A stretch of 64,000 nt of DNA from contig JAEYLX010000032.1 of the NCBI GenBank assembly GCA_023407575.1, positions 248,001-312,000 of the forward strand, in the 5' to 3' direction. Below are positions 1 to 8,450 of the stretch, one piece after another. Origin of the DNA: Bacillota bacterium. Lineage in GTDB: Bacteria; Bacillota; Clostridia; Lachnospirales; Lachnospiraceae. The notes below the pieces were generated by a model. The model ran no database searches. It had not been told where the DNA came from and was given only the letters and a program-made list of their open reading frames with translations. Position 1 is the stretch's first letter. Each line of letters opens with the position of its first letter. The position numbers were made by a program, and so were the translations under genes.

Positions 1-2
1 TA

Positions 3-314
3 CCTGCAATTATTACAGTATTCTTGTTCTCGATTGTTTGGTATTGGAATGAGTCTTATTTAACACAGCTGTATATTTCCGGGTATACCTCTGACAAGGG
101 TTATTGGACTACCCTTTTAATACAGCTTAAGGAGTTCGATGTGAACTATGGTAACTTCCAAAGAATGGCTATGCAGGGTACTGCACAGGACAACAATGAA
201 TCAATTCGAATGGCAGCTACAATGTTAAGTATTGGTCCAGTGTTAATTATGTATTTTATCATGCAGAGATTCTTTGTTGAGAGTATCGATCGTACAGGTA
301 TTACAGGTGAATAA
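3..314 (+). CDS. ABC transporter permease, C-terminal fragment (sugar importer)
   Basis: The reading frame is open from the left edge and ends with TAA at 312-314, so only about 103 C-terminal residues are visible. It contains a hydrophobic stretch (PAIITVFLFSIVWYW) and a final membrane helix ending in QRFFVESIDRTGITGE. That matches the C-terminal end of MalG-type permeases, where a last helix is followed by the pattern QRxFVxGIxxTGxxG. The EAA loop that would contact the ATPase lies upstream of the window. The next gene is a sugar-binding lipoprotein, so the two probably belong to one importer. An internal TTG could be taken as a start, but the frame continues upstream of it, so this is a truncated view and not a short gene. 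Confidence 0.85.
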   Translation, partial: PAIITVFLFSIVWYWNESYLTQLYISGYTSDKGYWTTLLIQLKEFDVNYGNFQRMAMQGTAQDNNESIRMAATMLSIGPVLIMYFIMQRFFVESIDRTGITGE

Positions 315-404
315 TCATTTATGACGAATAAATGATATTTCATAAATATTACAGGGTAAAAACACCCTGCAATGAAAAATATTAATCTATTGGAGGAGGA
401 TATT

Positions 405-1946
405 ATGAAGAAACTAATAAGTTTATTAATGACCCTTGTATTGTGCGTGTCTTTCTTATCAGGCTGTGTTTTTGGCGGCAATGATAACAAGGGAAACACA
501 ACTACCCCAGAAGTTACACAGGGTGCAACAACCGATGGATCATCAAATGAAGGAACTACAGCACCAACAGATGCCGCAGCAGTTGATGAATCAGGTTTAC
601 CACCTATGACCACTGAGGAAATCACATTAACTTACATGAACTTTGATAGTGATGTTCTTACACAGGAATTAGCTAAAAAATTCATGGAGAAATATCCAAA
701 CATTAAAGTTGAATCTACCTATGTGGTAGTTGGGGATTATGAAACTACGCTTACCAACTTAATTGCAGCAGGCACAATGCCAGATGCCTTTATGTTTGGT
801 AACGCTGACTATGCACTTTCTAATAAACTACTATATGATATGACAGATTTATGGAATGCAGATCCAGAGAATCAGAACATAATGCCTACCATTAATGAGT
901 TAGCTGTTGGTACCTATGACTCTGGTAGACAATGGGCTGCTCCTATAAAATACTTCCCTAGTGCTATCTATATTGACCGCACTTTAATGGAAACACTTAA
1001 TCAGCCAATGCCTGCTACAAACTGGACCTGGGCTGAGATGATTCAATTAGTTAAGGATACAACTGATAAGACAGCGTCACCTGCTTACTATGGTATTGGT
1101 GGTAATATCAGACTTGACAGCTTGTATGGTATTGCAGCATCCCAGACGATTAAAGGCGAGTTTGGCTGGGATGGAACTGGCTTTGATTTAGGAATATGGG
1201 CAGTTGGTGAGCAGGAACAAGCGGATCTTAAACTAAATGGTTATGTTGCACCAAATGTAGATACCATTGATATGCAAAACTGGTTAGGTGATTCTACAGC
1301 TTGGGCAGGCTCCAGCGGTCGTGTTGCATTGATGGCAGAGTCTTACTGGACCTACATGAATCTTTGGAATACGGATGAATATAAGACAGATTTGAATATT
1401 AATTACGTACCATATCCAGTTCCTTCCGTAGAGAAAGTGGATGGCGTAGCAAATGCAGTTGCAACATTGGATATGGGAGGTATCTCTGCATCTACAGAGC
1501 ACCCAAGAGAAGCATATGAATTATTAAAATTCATGGGTTGGGGTGCAGATGGCTGGAAGGCTAAATTAGAAATCTATCAGAATGAAAGCATTACAAATGC
1601 AGCTGGTGCTCCTTTAATTAGAGATGCTATGCCGGTACCGCTCACTTTGGATGAAGAAGTTTGGGCTGGTTACAGAGCATTATATCCTACCGATGAAGTT
1701 GACGGACCTTACTGGGATAATTATTTTGCAGCTATTACCAGACCTGTTCCTTATGGTTGGATGAGTATTGCCGGATACTGGAACTTCTGTGTGGATTACT
1801 TTAATAGTATCAATATTCATCAGCAGGTAGATACAGGCAAGGCAAAGGCTGCTGATTATGCAGACGAAGCAACAGCACAGGCAAATGAGTTCCATAAGCA
1901 AGCAATGAAAGAATACTTCAACATTGACTGGGAGCCTACAAATTAG
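405..1946 (+). CDS. Extracellular sugar-binding lipoprotein of an ABC importer
   Basis: A 513-residue solute-binding protein. The start at 405 was chosen over an upstream ATG at 372 because GGAGGAGGA lies directly before it and because the protein then opens with a classic lipoprotein signal (MKKLISLLMTLVLCVSF, then LSGC as lipobox). After the Cys comes a Thr/Gly/Asn-rich linker of about 55 residues, then a two-lobe family 1 binding fold (for example TYMNFDSDVLTQELAKKF and AAGTMPDAFMFGN). It should capture an oligosaccharide on the outer face of the membrane and pass it to permeases such as the one ending at 314. It is longer than typical maltose-binding types (about 420 residues). The ligand cannot be read from sequence, though the GH43 gene downstream suggests an arabinose- or xylose-containing oligomer. 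Confidence 0.88.
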   Translation: MKKLISLLMTLVLCVSFLSGCVFGGNDNKGNTTTPEVTQGATTDGSSNEGTTAPTDAAAVDESGLPPMTTEEITLTYMNFDSDVLTQELAKKFMEKYPNIKVESTYVVVGDYETTLTNLIAAGTMPDAFMFGNADYALSNKLLYDMTDLWNADPENQNIMPTINELAVGTYDSGRQWAAPIKYFPSAIYIDRTLMETLNQPMPATNWTWAEMIQLVKDTTDKTASPAYYGIGGNIRLDSLYGIAASQTIKGEFGWDGTGFDLGIWAVGEQEQADLKLNGYVAPNVDTIDMQNWLGDSTAWAGSSGRVALMAESYWTYMNLWNTDEYKTDLNINYVPYPVPSVEKVDGVANAVATLDMGGISASTEHPREAYELLKFMGWGADGWKAKLEIYQNESITNAAGAPLIRDAMPVPLTLDEEVWAGYRALYPTDEVDGPYWDNYFAAITRPVPYGWMSIAGYWNFCVDYFNSINIHQQVDTGKAKAADYADEATAQANEFHKQAMKEYFNIDWEPTN

Positions 1947-1966
1947 GAACCTATCTTAGACATAAG

Positions 1967-2101
1967 GGTAGGTAATCAGAACCAGGCTCGGAAACCTGTG
2001 GTTTCCTCGCTGTTTGGCTCTCGCCAAACAAAAATATATAACATATTATCCTTAGAAAGCAAGCTTTCACGGCTAATCTGTTATATATTTTGATTGGTTC
2101 T
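1967..2101 (+). repeat. 135-bp hairpin-rich repeat, copy 1
   Basis: This is the first of two direct copies, differing at one base from the copy 153 bp downstream. It folds on itself several times. GGAAACC/GGTTTCC has a 3-nt loop. TGTTTGGC/GCCAAACA has a TCTC loop. A 13-bp arm, AAAATATATAACA, pairs with TGTTATATATTTT and encloses GAAAGC/GCTTTC. AGAACCA near the start pairs with TGGTTCT at the end. The result is a cloverleaf-like transcript between a binding-protein gene and a GH43 gene. It has no coding potential and no transposase. Confidence 0.9.
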
Positions 2102-2119
2102 TAGAGGGTATTATATAAA

Positions 2120-2254
2120 GGTAGGTAATCAGAACCAGGCTCGGAAACCTGTGGTTTCCTCGCTGTTTGGCTCTCGCCAAACAAAAATATATAACATATT
2201 ATCCTTAGAAAGCAAGCTTTCACGGCTAATCTGCTATATATTTTGATTGGTTCT
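2120..2254 (+). repeat. 135-bp hairpin-rich repeat, copy 2
   Basis: Second copy of the element at 1967-2101, identical except for one T-to-C change near the right end (TCTGCTATATA). The closing stem is longer here because AATCAGAACCA near the start pairs with TGGTTCTGATT, which runs a few bases past the repeat end. An 18-bp spacer separates the copies. It ends about 60 bp before the GH43 start, so any fold would lie in the transcript between the lipoprotein and the enzyme. It may act as a processing or stability element, or be a non-autonomous mobile repeat. Confidence 0.9.
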
Positions 2255-2312
2255 GATTGGTTACATGTTATTCTGTCGAGTGAGACATTAAAAAGAAATG
2301 AGGAATTGTACA

Positions 2313-3263
2313 ATGGATCAACAATTAAAACAAAATAACAACGTCTGGATTATGCAGAGAGCTGACCCATATGTATATCGGCATAGTGATGGTGCGTATT
2401 ATTTTACAGCTTCCGTACCCTCCTATGACAGAATAATATTAAGAAAATCTGATACACTATACGGCTTAGTTGAGGCTGAAGAAGTTACCATCTGGACAAA
2501 ACATGATAAGGGAATAATGAGTTGTCATATCTGGGCTCCTGAAATTTATTATTTAGATAACAAATGGTATGTTTATTTTGCTGCTGGTGATGTGGATGAT
2601 ATCTGGGCAATTAGACCATACGTGATCGAGTGTTCAGGAGACGATCCGCTGTGTGGTACTTGGACTGAGTGTGGGAAAATGCAGCGTGCAGATGATGATG
2701 AATTTTCTTTTGAAGCATTCTCCTTGGATGCAACTGTCTTTGAGAATAAAGGCAAGCGGTATTTTGTCTGGGCGGAAAAGGTAGGTGTCGGTAAAATGAT
2801 ATCGAACCTGTACATAGCAGAGATGGAAACTCCAACAAAGCTTAAAACAAAACAAATACTATTATCAACACCTGACTATGATTGGGAAAGAGTTGAATTT
2901 TGGGTGAATGAAGGACCAGCTGTTCTTAAAAAGCATGGTAAAATACATTTGACGTATTCTGCAAGTGCAACAGGTGCATGCTATTGTGTTGGAATGCTTA
3001 CAGCGGATGAAAATGCAGATCTATTAGACCCTGCATCTTGGGTGAAAGAACGCAATCCTGTATTAAGTACAGATGCCGATCAATCTGTGTTCGGACCAGG
3101 CCATAATTGTTTCACCACAACAGAGGATGGTAAGGATATTATGATTTACCATGCAAGGCCTTATGAAGAAATTGCTGGGAACCCATTATATGATCCAAAT
3201 CGACATGCTCGCATCCTTGAAGTACTTTGGGATTCTAATCGTAAACCCAGATTTGAATTTTAG
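2313..3263 (+). CDS. GH43-family glycosidase (arabinosidase/xylosidase type)
   Basis: A 316-residue single-domain five-bladed propeller enzyme. The start at 2313 was preferred over ATG 2298 because GAGGA lies 8 nt before it. The family triad is visible: Asp18 in RADPYVYRHSDG (base), Asp139 in FSLDATVF (pKa modulator) and Glu200 in VNEGPAVLKKHGK (acid). GPGHNCFT and MIYHAR are typical of arabinofuranosidase/xylosidase branches. There is no signal peptide, so it should act in the cytoplasm on imported oligosaccharides. It follows the transporter genes and the double hairpin repeat. GH43 specificity varies between alpha-L-arabinofuranosidase, beta-xylosidase and exo-galactanase, and the sequence alone does not decide. 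Confidence 0.85.
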   Translation: MDQQLKQNNNVWIMQRADPYVYRHSDGAYYFTASVPSYDRIILRKSDTLYGLVEAEEVTIWTKHDKGIMSCHIWAPEIYYLDNKWYVYFAAGDVDDIWAIRPYVIECSGDDPLCGTWTECGKMQRADDDEFSFEAFSLDATVFENKGKRYFVWAEKVGVGKMISNLYIAEMETPTKLKTKQILLSTPDYDWERVEFWVNEGPAVLKKHGKIHLTYSASATGACYCVGMLTADENADLLDPASWVKERNPVLSTDADQSVFGPGHNCFTTTEDGKDIMIYHARPYEEIAGNPLYDPNRHARILEVLWDSNRKPRFEF

Positions 3264-3480
3264 TCATATATTTTTTGAATTTTTTATAATTAAGTATTAA
3301 GTTTAATAATATGAAATAAGATTAACATTATGGATGTGTTACGCATATTGTCAATATATGTTCTATTTAGTGCGTATTTTACAAAAACATAGAAAGATAC
3401 AATGGATAAAAGCAAAAAAATTACCTATTTTGCGATTATATCACTTGACGTTTTGTTCAAAATGTAGTATCTTATAATTA

Positions 3481-3520
3481 TTAAATAAATAGTTTAATAG
3501 TTAAGTAAATAGTTTATTAA
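3481..3520 (+). repeat. 20-bp direct repeat in an untranslated leader
   Basis: Two adjacent 20-bp copies, TTAAATAAATAGTTTAATAG and TTAAGTAAATAGTTTATTAA, lie just before the ribosome site (GGGAGG) of the wall-anchored protein. A TATAAT hexamer at 3473-3478 directly precedes them, with no convincing -35 at the usual distance, so they probably fall in the 5' leader. The copies are AT-only apart from three G residues and should be unstructured in RNA. Confidence 0.6.
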
Positions 3521-3541
3521 AATTATAGGGAGGTATTTAGT

Positions 3542-4234
3542 ATGTTTAAGAAAAGTGTTATGGCAGTTATGTTAGCAGTAGGTTTGATTGTATCTTCAAG
3601 TGCAGTTGCATTTGCAGCACAGTCCGAGACTATTGAAGGTTTAGGCTGGTGGCCAGCTGATGGAGCACCTAAATCAACAGCTGTAGCTTTACCTGATGGT
3701 GGTTCAGTTGAATTTACTCTTGATGTAGCAGAAGCTACAGATCCTGCTGATACATATGCAGCAGTTTGTGTTGAAGTATCTGACGGAACTAATTACTACA
3801 CAACTACTTCAGATGGAGATTGCTGGGGATATCTTGATGGTGTAACAGAAATAGGGAAAGTTATTAAAGATACAGGTAAAGCAGGTTTATTAAAAGGTGG
3901 ATCTTATGATGCTGTAGTTACTCGTGATGGTTCTAATTTTACCGTAACATATACAGATAAGGCTACTGGCGAAGCTATATTTGGTACTTTATATTTTACA
4001 GCAGCAGATGGTGTGACCTTTACAGATCCTACTGTTTATGTTATGGTTCAAGTAGGAACAATGACAGTAACAGTTGCAGAGGATGCAGCAGCACCAGCAG
4101 AAACTACAGAAGCTGAACCTACAGCAACAACTGACGTTCCAAAGACTGGCGAAGTTTACTATGCAGCAGCATTTGGCCTTGGAATTTTAGCATTTGGCGC
4201 AGCAGCATTAAAGTTAAGAAGAAAAGCACAGTAA
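3542..4234 (+). CDS. Small secreted protein with xPxTG wall-sorting signal
   Basis: A 230-residue exported protein. It has a Sec signal peptide (residues 1-26, with SAVAFAA before the mature QSETIEGLG). A beta-rich module of about 150 residues follows (GLGWWPADGAPKST, SVEFTLDVAE, YVMVQVGTMTVTV), then an Ala/Thr/Glu/Pro linker. The end is VPKTGE, a hydrophobic helix (YYAAAFGLGILAFGAAAL) and basic LRRKAQ. That order is the sortase-substrate layout with VPKTG in place of LPxTG. It has its own ribosome site (GGGAGG) and a strong terminator, so it is probably a single-gene unit. I do not recognise the module. Its aromatic GLGWW patch and sugar-gene setting hint at carbohydrate binding, which is inference. 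No sortase gene is in view. Confidence 0.75.
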   Translation: MFKKSVMAVMLAVGLIVSSSAVAFAAQSETIEGLGWWPADGAPKSTAVALPDGGSVEFTLDVAEATDPADTYAAVCVEVSDGTNYYTTTSDGDCWGYLDGVTEIGKVIKDTGKAGLLKGGSYDAVVTRDGSNFTVTYTDKATGEAIFGTLYFTAADGVTFTDPTVYVMVQVGTMTVTVAEDAAAPAETTEAEPTATTDVPKTGEVYYAAAFGLGILAFGAAALKLRRKAQ

Positions 4235-4279
4235 TTAAATATATATAAATCATCTTATAAAATTTATTTATAAATAAAG

Positions 4280-4319
4280 AACAGGAAGAAACTTGCATTG
4301 CTTGTTTCTTCCTGTTTTT
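4280..4319 (+). terminator. Intrinsic terminator after the wall-anchored protein gene
   Basis: A perfect 13-bp stem, AACAGGAAGAAAC with GTTTCTTCCTGTT, has an 11-nt loop and ends in TTTTT. It lies 45 bp past the stop at 4234. This closes the 3542 unit and separates it from the convergent AraC gene. Confidence 0.92.
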
Positions 4320-4455
4320 GTTGTAACGAAAAAATATTGACTTCGATAGTTGTAAATAAAAATTCTAAAATTACAATTTTTTTTCATTACTACAGTATGT
4401 TCGTTTTTTGTTCGGTTTTATGAAAACCATATTTTTCATATACCCAGTAAGGATA

Positions 4456-5316
4456 TTAAGTATCAAATAGAAATCGTTTGTTATAACTGTTACGATAACT
4501 TGTGGGAGATAGACCAGTATATTTTTTAAAGGCATTACTAAAATGATGTACATCGTGAAAGCCAATATCATAGGCAATCTGAGCAATTGTTTTGTTCGTA
4601 TCGGATAGTTCTGCTTTTGCATGATCCATTTTTACTAATAATAGGTATTGTTTAATTGAAATACCTGATTGCTTTCGAAAGAAGGTGGTTAGGTATTTTT
4701 TGTTGTAGCCAAAATAGGAAGCAATCTCGTCCATAGTAATACTTGAGTTGATATGTAACTTAATAAAGTCGCAAATATCATGATAAAGTTGCTTCTTAAT
4801 ATGATCTTCCCCATATTTTTTAAACACATCGCTTTGATTGGCCAACTCGGCAAGGACTGCTGAAGCTAGATAATTATTTAGGGTTACTTCACGGTAACGC
4901 TTATCAGAATCTTGTAATTGTTTCATCATAATTATAATGCGTTCTATTGAATTTAGAGTTCCCGTTTCGGGGATTAGCAAATGACCACGCACATATTCGT
5001 GGCGGTCAGGTTCAATGCTCTGTAATTCTAGCTCATTGGAATTATCATTGTAAGTAAAGTGTAACCAATAAAAGCTGCAATTAGAGGATTTATATCCATA
5101 TTGACGATTTGTTGGACCCATTAATATATATTGACCTTTGTTGATTTTATACTGATTTAATTCATCTGCAATGTATAGAATACCTTCGGTTACAACCATT
5201 AACTCAAAGTCTTGCAAACGCCTTTCTAAATGGGTCCAATCAGGTGATGGTGATTGGAATTTTCCACACCAGCGGTAATTAAATAATTTTGTGATATCAA
5301 AATTATAGATTAACAT
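4456..5316 (-). CDS. AraC-family transcriptional regulator
   Basis: A 286-residue regulator. The N-terminal half (about 1-160) is a cupin-like sensing domain (GILYIADELNQYKINKGQYILMG, typical of AraC_binding). The C-terminal 100 residues carry two helix-turn-helix motifs, around MDEIASYFGYNKKYLTTFFRK and IAQIAYDIGFHDVHHFSNAFKKYTGLSPTSYR. It reads away from the GH127/GH146 gene, with about 420 bp of intergenic DNA between the two starts. It is the likely local regulator of that gene and perhaps of the upstream GH43/transporter group. Such regulators usually bind a mono- or disaccharide released from the target polymer. The ligand here is unknown. Confidence 0.9.
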   Translation of the reverse strand: MLIYNFDITKLFNYRWCGKFQSPSPDWTHLERRLQDFELMVVTEGILYIADELNQYKINKGQYILMGPTNRQYGYKSSNCSFYWLHFTYNDNSNELELQSIEPDRHEYVRGHLLIPETGTLNSIERIIIMMKQLQDSDKRYREVTLNNYLASAVLAELANQSDVFKKYGEDHIKKQLYHDICDFIKLHINSSITMDEIASYFGYNKKYLTTFFRKQSGISIKQYLLLVKMDHAKAELSDTNKTIAQIAYDIGFHDVHHFSNAFKKYTGLSPTSYRNSYNKRFLFDT

Positions 5317-5740
5317 AGAATAACACCCCCTTATGAACAGACTATATAAATTATGATAAATAAATTACAATGCAACATAGCTACGTTATATCACAGTTGA
5401 ATTTTAATTTATATATTTTTATTAATAATTTTATTACTAAGATTTTATTATGGTATAGAAATATCATAGTGCAAATGTGAAAAAATTGCAAAGAGTAATT
5501 AACGTGATATTTAGTCTTTGTTTACGATATAATTCAAGCGTTATAGGAGAGTTGGATTGGAATGAAATATTAATATATTTATAATAAAATAACTTTTTTA
5601 CACCATAACATACCTTTTTGCATTTATTGAAAATCTTAGAATTGCTATACTTAATATAAAGAAATGCGGGAATAAGAGTGAAAGAAAAATTACTTTCGGG
5701 TATTGTTTGTGCTGCTGTTAGCGGCGGAATAGGAGAAAAG
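5317..5740. other. Divergent control region between AraC and GH127/146 genes
   Basis: About 420 bp, very AT-rich, with no gene that could be supported. It holds a TATAAT at 5528-5533 with no good -35. At 5595-5605 is TTTTTACACCA, which matches the core of the block shared by 11979-12017 and 20618-20656. A GTG at 5678 opens an in-frame N-terminal extension of the glycosidase, but the ribosome site AGGAG at 5731 favours ATG 5741. The reverse-strand AraC promoter should also be here but could not be placed. Confidence 0.5.
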
Positions 5741-8212
5741 ATGAAATCATCTAATGCGAATCAAATGAATGGAGTTAATCTGACTAATTTAACAGACTTT
5801 GAGCTAAAGGATGTATTGCTACTGGATGCTTATTATGTAAATGCTACGAAAAAAGAGATAGAATACCTGCTAAGTTTTGATATAGATAAACTTCTTGCGG
5901 GGTTTCGTGAGATTGCTGGTGTGGATACCGGAGGAAGTGAGCGTTATCCAGGGTGGGAAACTTCTTTAATCGGAGGACACACCCTTGGACATTATCTGTC
6001 TGCATGTGTTCAAGCGTATCAGAGCAAGAATTCAACATCAGTAGAGCAAGAAAAATTTCATAGAATCATAGAATATATAGTTAGCGGTTTAAGGGAGTGT
6101 CAGGAGGTTAGTGGAACTGGTTTTTTGTTTGGGGCTACAATTATTGATACGAATAATGTAGAAGCACAGTTTGATAATGTGGAGAATAATCAAACGAATA
6201 TTTTCACCCATGCTTGGGTACCTTGGTACACCATGCATAAAACTTTGGCAGGTATTATATGTGTGGCGCAAACAAAGGTTAGCAAATCGGATCAGGTAGC
6301 CCAGGAAGCTTTGAAAGTAGCAATTCGATTAGGAGATTGGATCTATCAAAGAGTGAGCCGCTGGTCAGAGGCAACAAGAAATACTGTTCTTGCAATAGAA
6401 TACGGTGGAATGAATGATTGTCTTTATGACTTGTACCAGCTGACGAGTGAGGAGAGGTTTGCAGAGGCAGCGCATGCATTTGATCAGACGACTCTTTTCG
6501 AGAAGGTTTTAACTGGAAAAACAGGCGATAATTGCTTAAAAGATCTGCATGCGAATACCACAATACCAAAATTTCTAGGTGCTTTAAACAGATATATATC
6601 TTTTACAGACATATTAGGGAGTGAAGTTGATGTATATCTGGAATATGCTAAGGTGTTTTGGGAAAATGTTCTACACAACCACACCTATATCACAGGAGGT
6701 AACAGTGAATGGGAACATTTTGGACATGATGAAATTCTTGATGCAGAAAGAACGAATTGTAACTGTGAAACCTGTAATGTGTTTAATATATTAAAACTAA
6801 CAAAAAAACTATATAAGATAACAGGGGAAATGAAATATGCGGATTATTATGAAAAGGCTTTTCTTAATTCAATCATGTCTTCGCAGAATCCCTCCACAGG
6901 TATGACAACTTATTTCCAGCCTATGGATACTGGATATTTTAAAGTATTCGGTGAGGAATTTAATAAGTTCTGGTGCTGTACCGGTACTGGGATGGAGAAT
7001 TTCACAAAGCTAGGTGAGTGTTTCTATTATAAGAAAGGTAACATTCTAGTTGTAAATCAGTATATTAGTTCTGCAGTGGCCTGGGAGGAGCAAAAGCTTA
7101 CGTTAACTCAGAACTCGCAAATTCCAGTTGGAGAGAGCATATTAGTTACAATAGAGACGCAGGAAAATATGGAAGCAGATATTGTAATTGCTTTCCGTCT
7201 CCCTTATTGGTTGTCATCAAACGCAAAGATTTTCTTGAATGATGAGGGTTATGATTATGTTGAACAGGAAGGATATGCTTTAGTAGAAGGGCCATTTAGA
7301 AATAGAACAGCAATAAAGATTATATTACCTATGGAGATGCAGGCAGAGTTATTGCCAGATGGGGAAGGTGTACTAGGTTTTCGCTTCGGACCTGTGGTGC
7401 TTAGTGCTTTACTTGGAACCACGGATTTGATTTCCACTACAACGGGTATTGACGTTACAATTCCAAAGACTAAGTTAATTGAAACCCAATATAACAAAAC
7501 TGGCGACGAAACCATAGTTGTTGAAGCTGAATCATTAGAATGGTTTATAGATAATGTGAACGAATATTTCGTAAGAGATACTGATACAGAAGAATTGGCT
7601 TTCCGAATGGTAAAGACGGATGCTAATCTTACCTTTGTACCTCATTATTCACAGTACAGAGAGAGGTACGGTATCTATTGGAAGATTGTTGCCGATAAGG
7701 AAAGGTTGGAATCAGCGGAAGAATTAAAGCAAATTAATGGGAAATCCATACGAAATCGTCTGGATACGGTACAACCGGGATACGGTCAATATGAGAATGA
7801 TGAGCTTCATAATATGCAAGAATATGGTACCGGATCTACAGGTGATACCTCGGTGGGCACTTCTAGATATGCAAATGCAGAGGGTGGGTTCTCATATCGA
7901 ATGCTTGTTGATATAGTAAATGGTACAAAGCTCATCGCAACCTTGAAGAAAGAGGATAATGGAAGGACACTAAAAGTAAAGGCAGGAAACGTAGTCGTAT
8001 TTGATCAGGTACTAAACTCAATGGATGATACTGAGGAATATGAGATATTGATTGAGCTTCCAAGAAAAGTATTATTAGAGCAAAGCGAGATTTTGTCTGT
8101 TAATGGTGAGGAGTTAAATGTTATTACAATTTTCTTTGAAGGTGCAACGAGTGAGGCTTCTGCAAGGATTTGCAAATTTCTATACACTGTAAAAAAAGTA
8201 AGTGAAAGATAG
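5741..8212 (+). CDS. GH127/GH146-type beta-L-arabinofuranosidase (DUF1680)
   Basis: An 823-residue enzyme of the DUF1680 superfamily. The (alpha/alpha)6 barrel covers about 1-500 (GGHTLGHYLSA, WVPWYTMHKTLAG, GGNSEWEHFG). The catalytic cysteine/zinc site of known beta-L-arabinofuranosidases can be read: Glu343 and Cys345 in NCETCNVFN, and Cys412-Cys413 in FWCCTGTGMENFTK. Beta-sandwich domains follow to the C-terminus, making it longer than the GH127 prototype (about 660) and closer to GH146 layouts. There is no signal peptide, so it is cytoplasmic. The start at 5741 is set by AGGAG five bases upstream. It should remove terminal beta-L-arabinofuranose, found in hydroxyproline arabinans and RG-II. 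GH142-like or other DUF1680 activities remain possible. Confidence 0.85.
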   Translation: MKSSNANQMNGVNLTNLTDFELKDVLLLDAYYVNATKKEIEYLLSFDIDKLLAGFREIAGVDTGGSERYPGWETSLIGGHTLGHYLSACVQAYQSKNSTSVEQEKFHRIIEYIVSGLRECQEVSGTGFLFGATIIDTNNVEAQFDNVENNQTNIFTHAWVPWYTMHKTLAGIICVAQTKVSKSDQVAQEALKVAIRLGDWIYQRVSRWSEATRNTVLAIEYGGMNDCLYDLYQLTSEERFAEAAHAFDQTTLFEKVLTGKTGDNCLKDLHANTTIPKFLGALNRYISFTDILGSEVDVYLEYAKVFWENVLHNHTYITGGNSEWEHFGHDEILDAERTNCNCETCNVFNILKLTKKLYKITGEMKYADYYEKAFLNSIMSSQNPSTGMTTYFQPMDTGYFKVFGEEFNKFWCCTGTGMENFTKLGECFYYKKGNILVVNQYISSAVAWEEQKLTLTQNSQIPVGESILVTIETQENMEADIVIAFRLPYWLSSNAKIFLNDEGYDYVEQEGYALVEGPFRNRTAIKIILPMEMQAELLPDGEGVLGFRFGPVVLSALLGTTDLISTTTGIDVTIPKTKLIETQYNKTGDETIVVEAESLEWFIDNVNEYFVRDTDTEELAFRMVKTDANLTFVPHYSQYRERYGIYWKIVADKERLESAEELKQINGKSIRNRLDTVQPGYGQYENDELHNMQEYGTGSTGDTSVGTSRYANAEGGFSYRMLVDIVNGTKLIATLKKEDNGRTLKVKAGNVVVFDQVLNSMDDTEEYEILIELPRKVLLEQSEILSVNGEELNVITIFFEGATSEASARICKFLYTVKKVSER

Positions 8213-8231
8213 ATACAGAGGTTATTTAGGT

Positions 8232-8268
8232 AAAAGGCTTGTATTTGAGAGAATACAAGCCTTTTGTG
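8232..8268 (+). terminator. Intrinsic terminator after the GH127/146 gene
   Basis: A perfect 14-bp stem AAAAGGCTTGTATT / AATACAAGCCTTTT has a 6-nt loop. The right arm ends in TTTT followed by GTG, so the T-tract is short. It lies 20 bp after the stop at 8212 and marks the end of region 1. Confidence 0.85.
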
Positions 8269-8401
8269 TTAGTATCAGCAGTCAGTATTTTCTATAGATA
8301 GAGGAGCTTTCAGTAGTAATCTGATTTTATTTCATAATGTACCTACTATTATACATTTACTAACTTCTTCCCGGATGATAAAATTAGCCTAAGGATTCTT
8401 G

Positions 8402-8410
8402 TGATATAAT
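8402..8410 (+). promoter_or_regulatory. Extended -10 promoter for the two-component operon
   Basis: TGATATAAT is a perfect TATAAT with an upstream TG, i.e. an extended -10. It lies about 40 bp before the chosen start of the response regulator. No recognisable -35 occurs 17 bp upstream, which extended -10 promoters tolerate. Confidence 0.5.
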
Positions 8411-8450
8411 TTCAAAGCAATTAATTATGTTCGGGAAAGGGTGTAGGAAT

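Noticed and set aside
1967..2254. Insertion sequence
   Set aside because: Two direct copies with internal hairpins, but no transposase frame and no convincing target-site duplication.
5678..5740. Longer GTG start giving a possible signal peptide on the GH127/146 enzyme
   Set aside because: The segment has a Gly/Ala/Val-rich part but no proper cleavage region, and AGGAG sits before ATG 5741. Secretion is therefore not supported.
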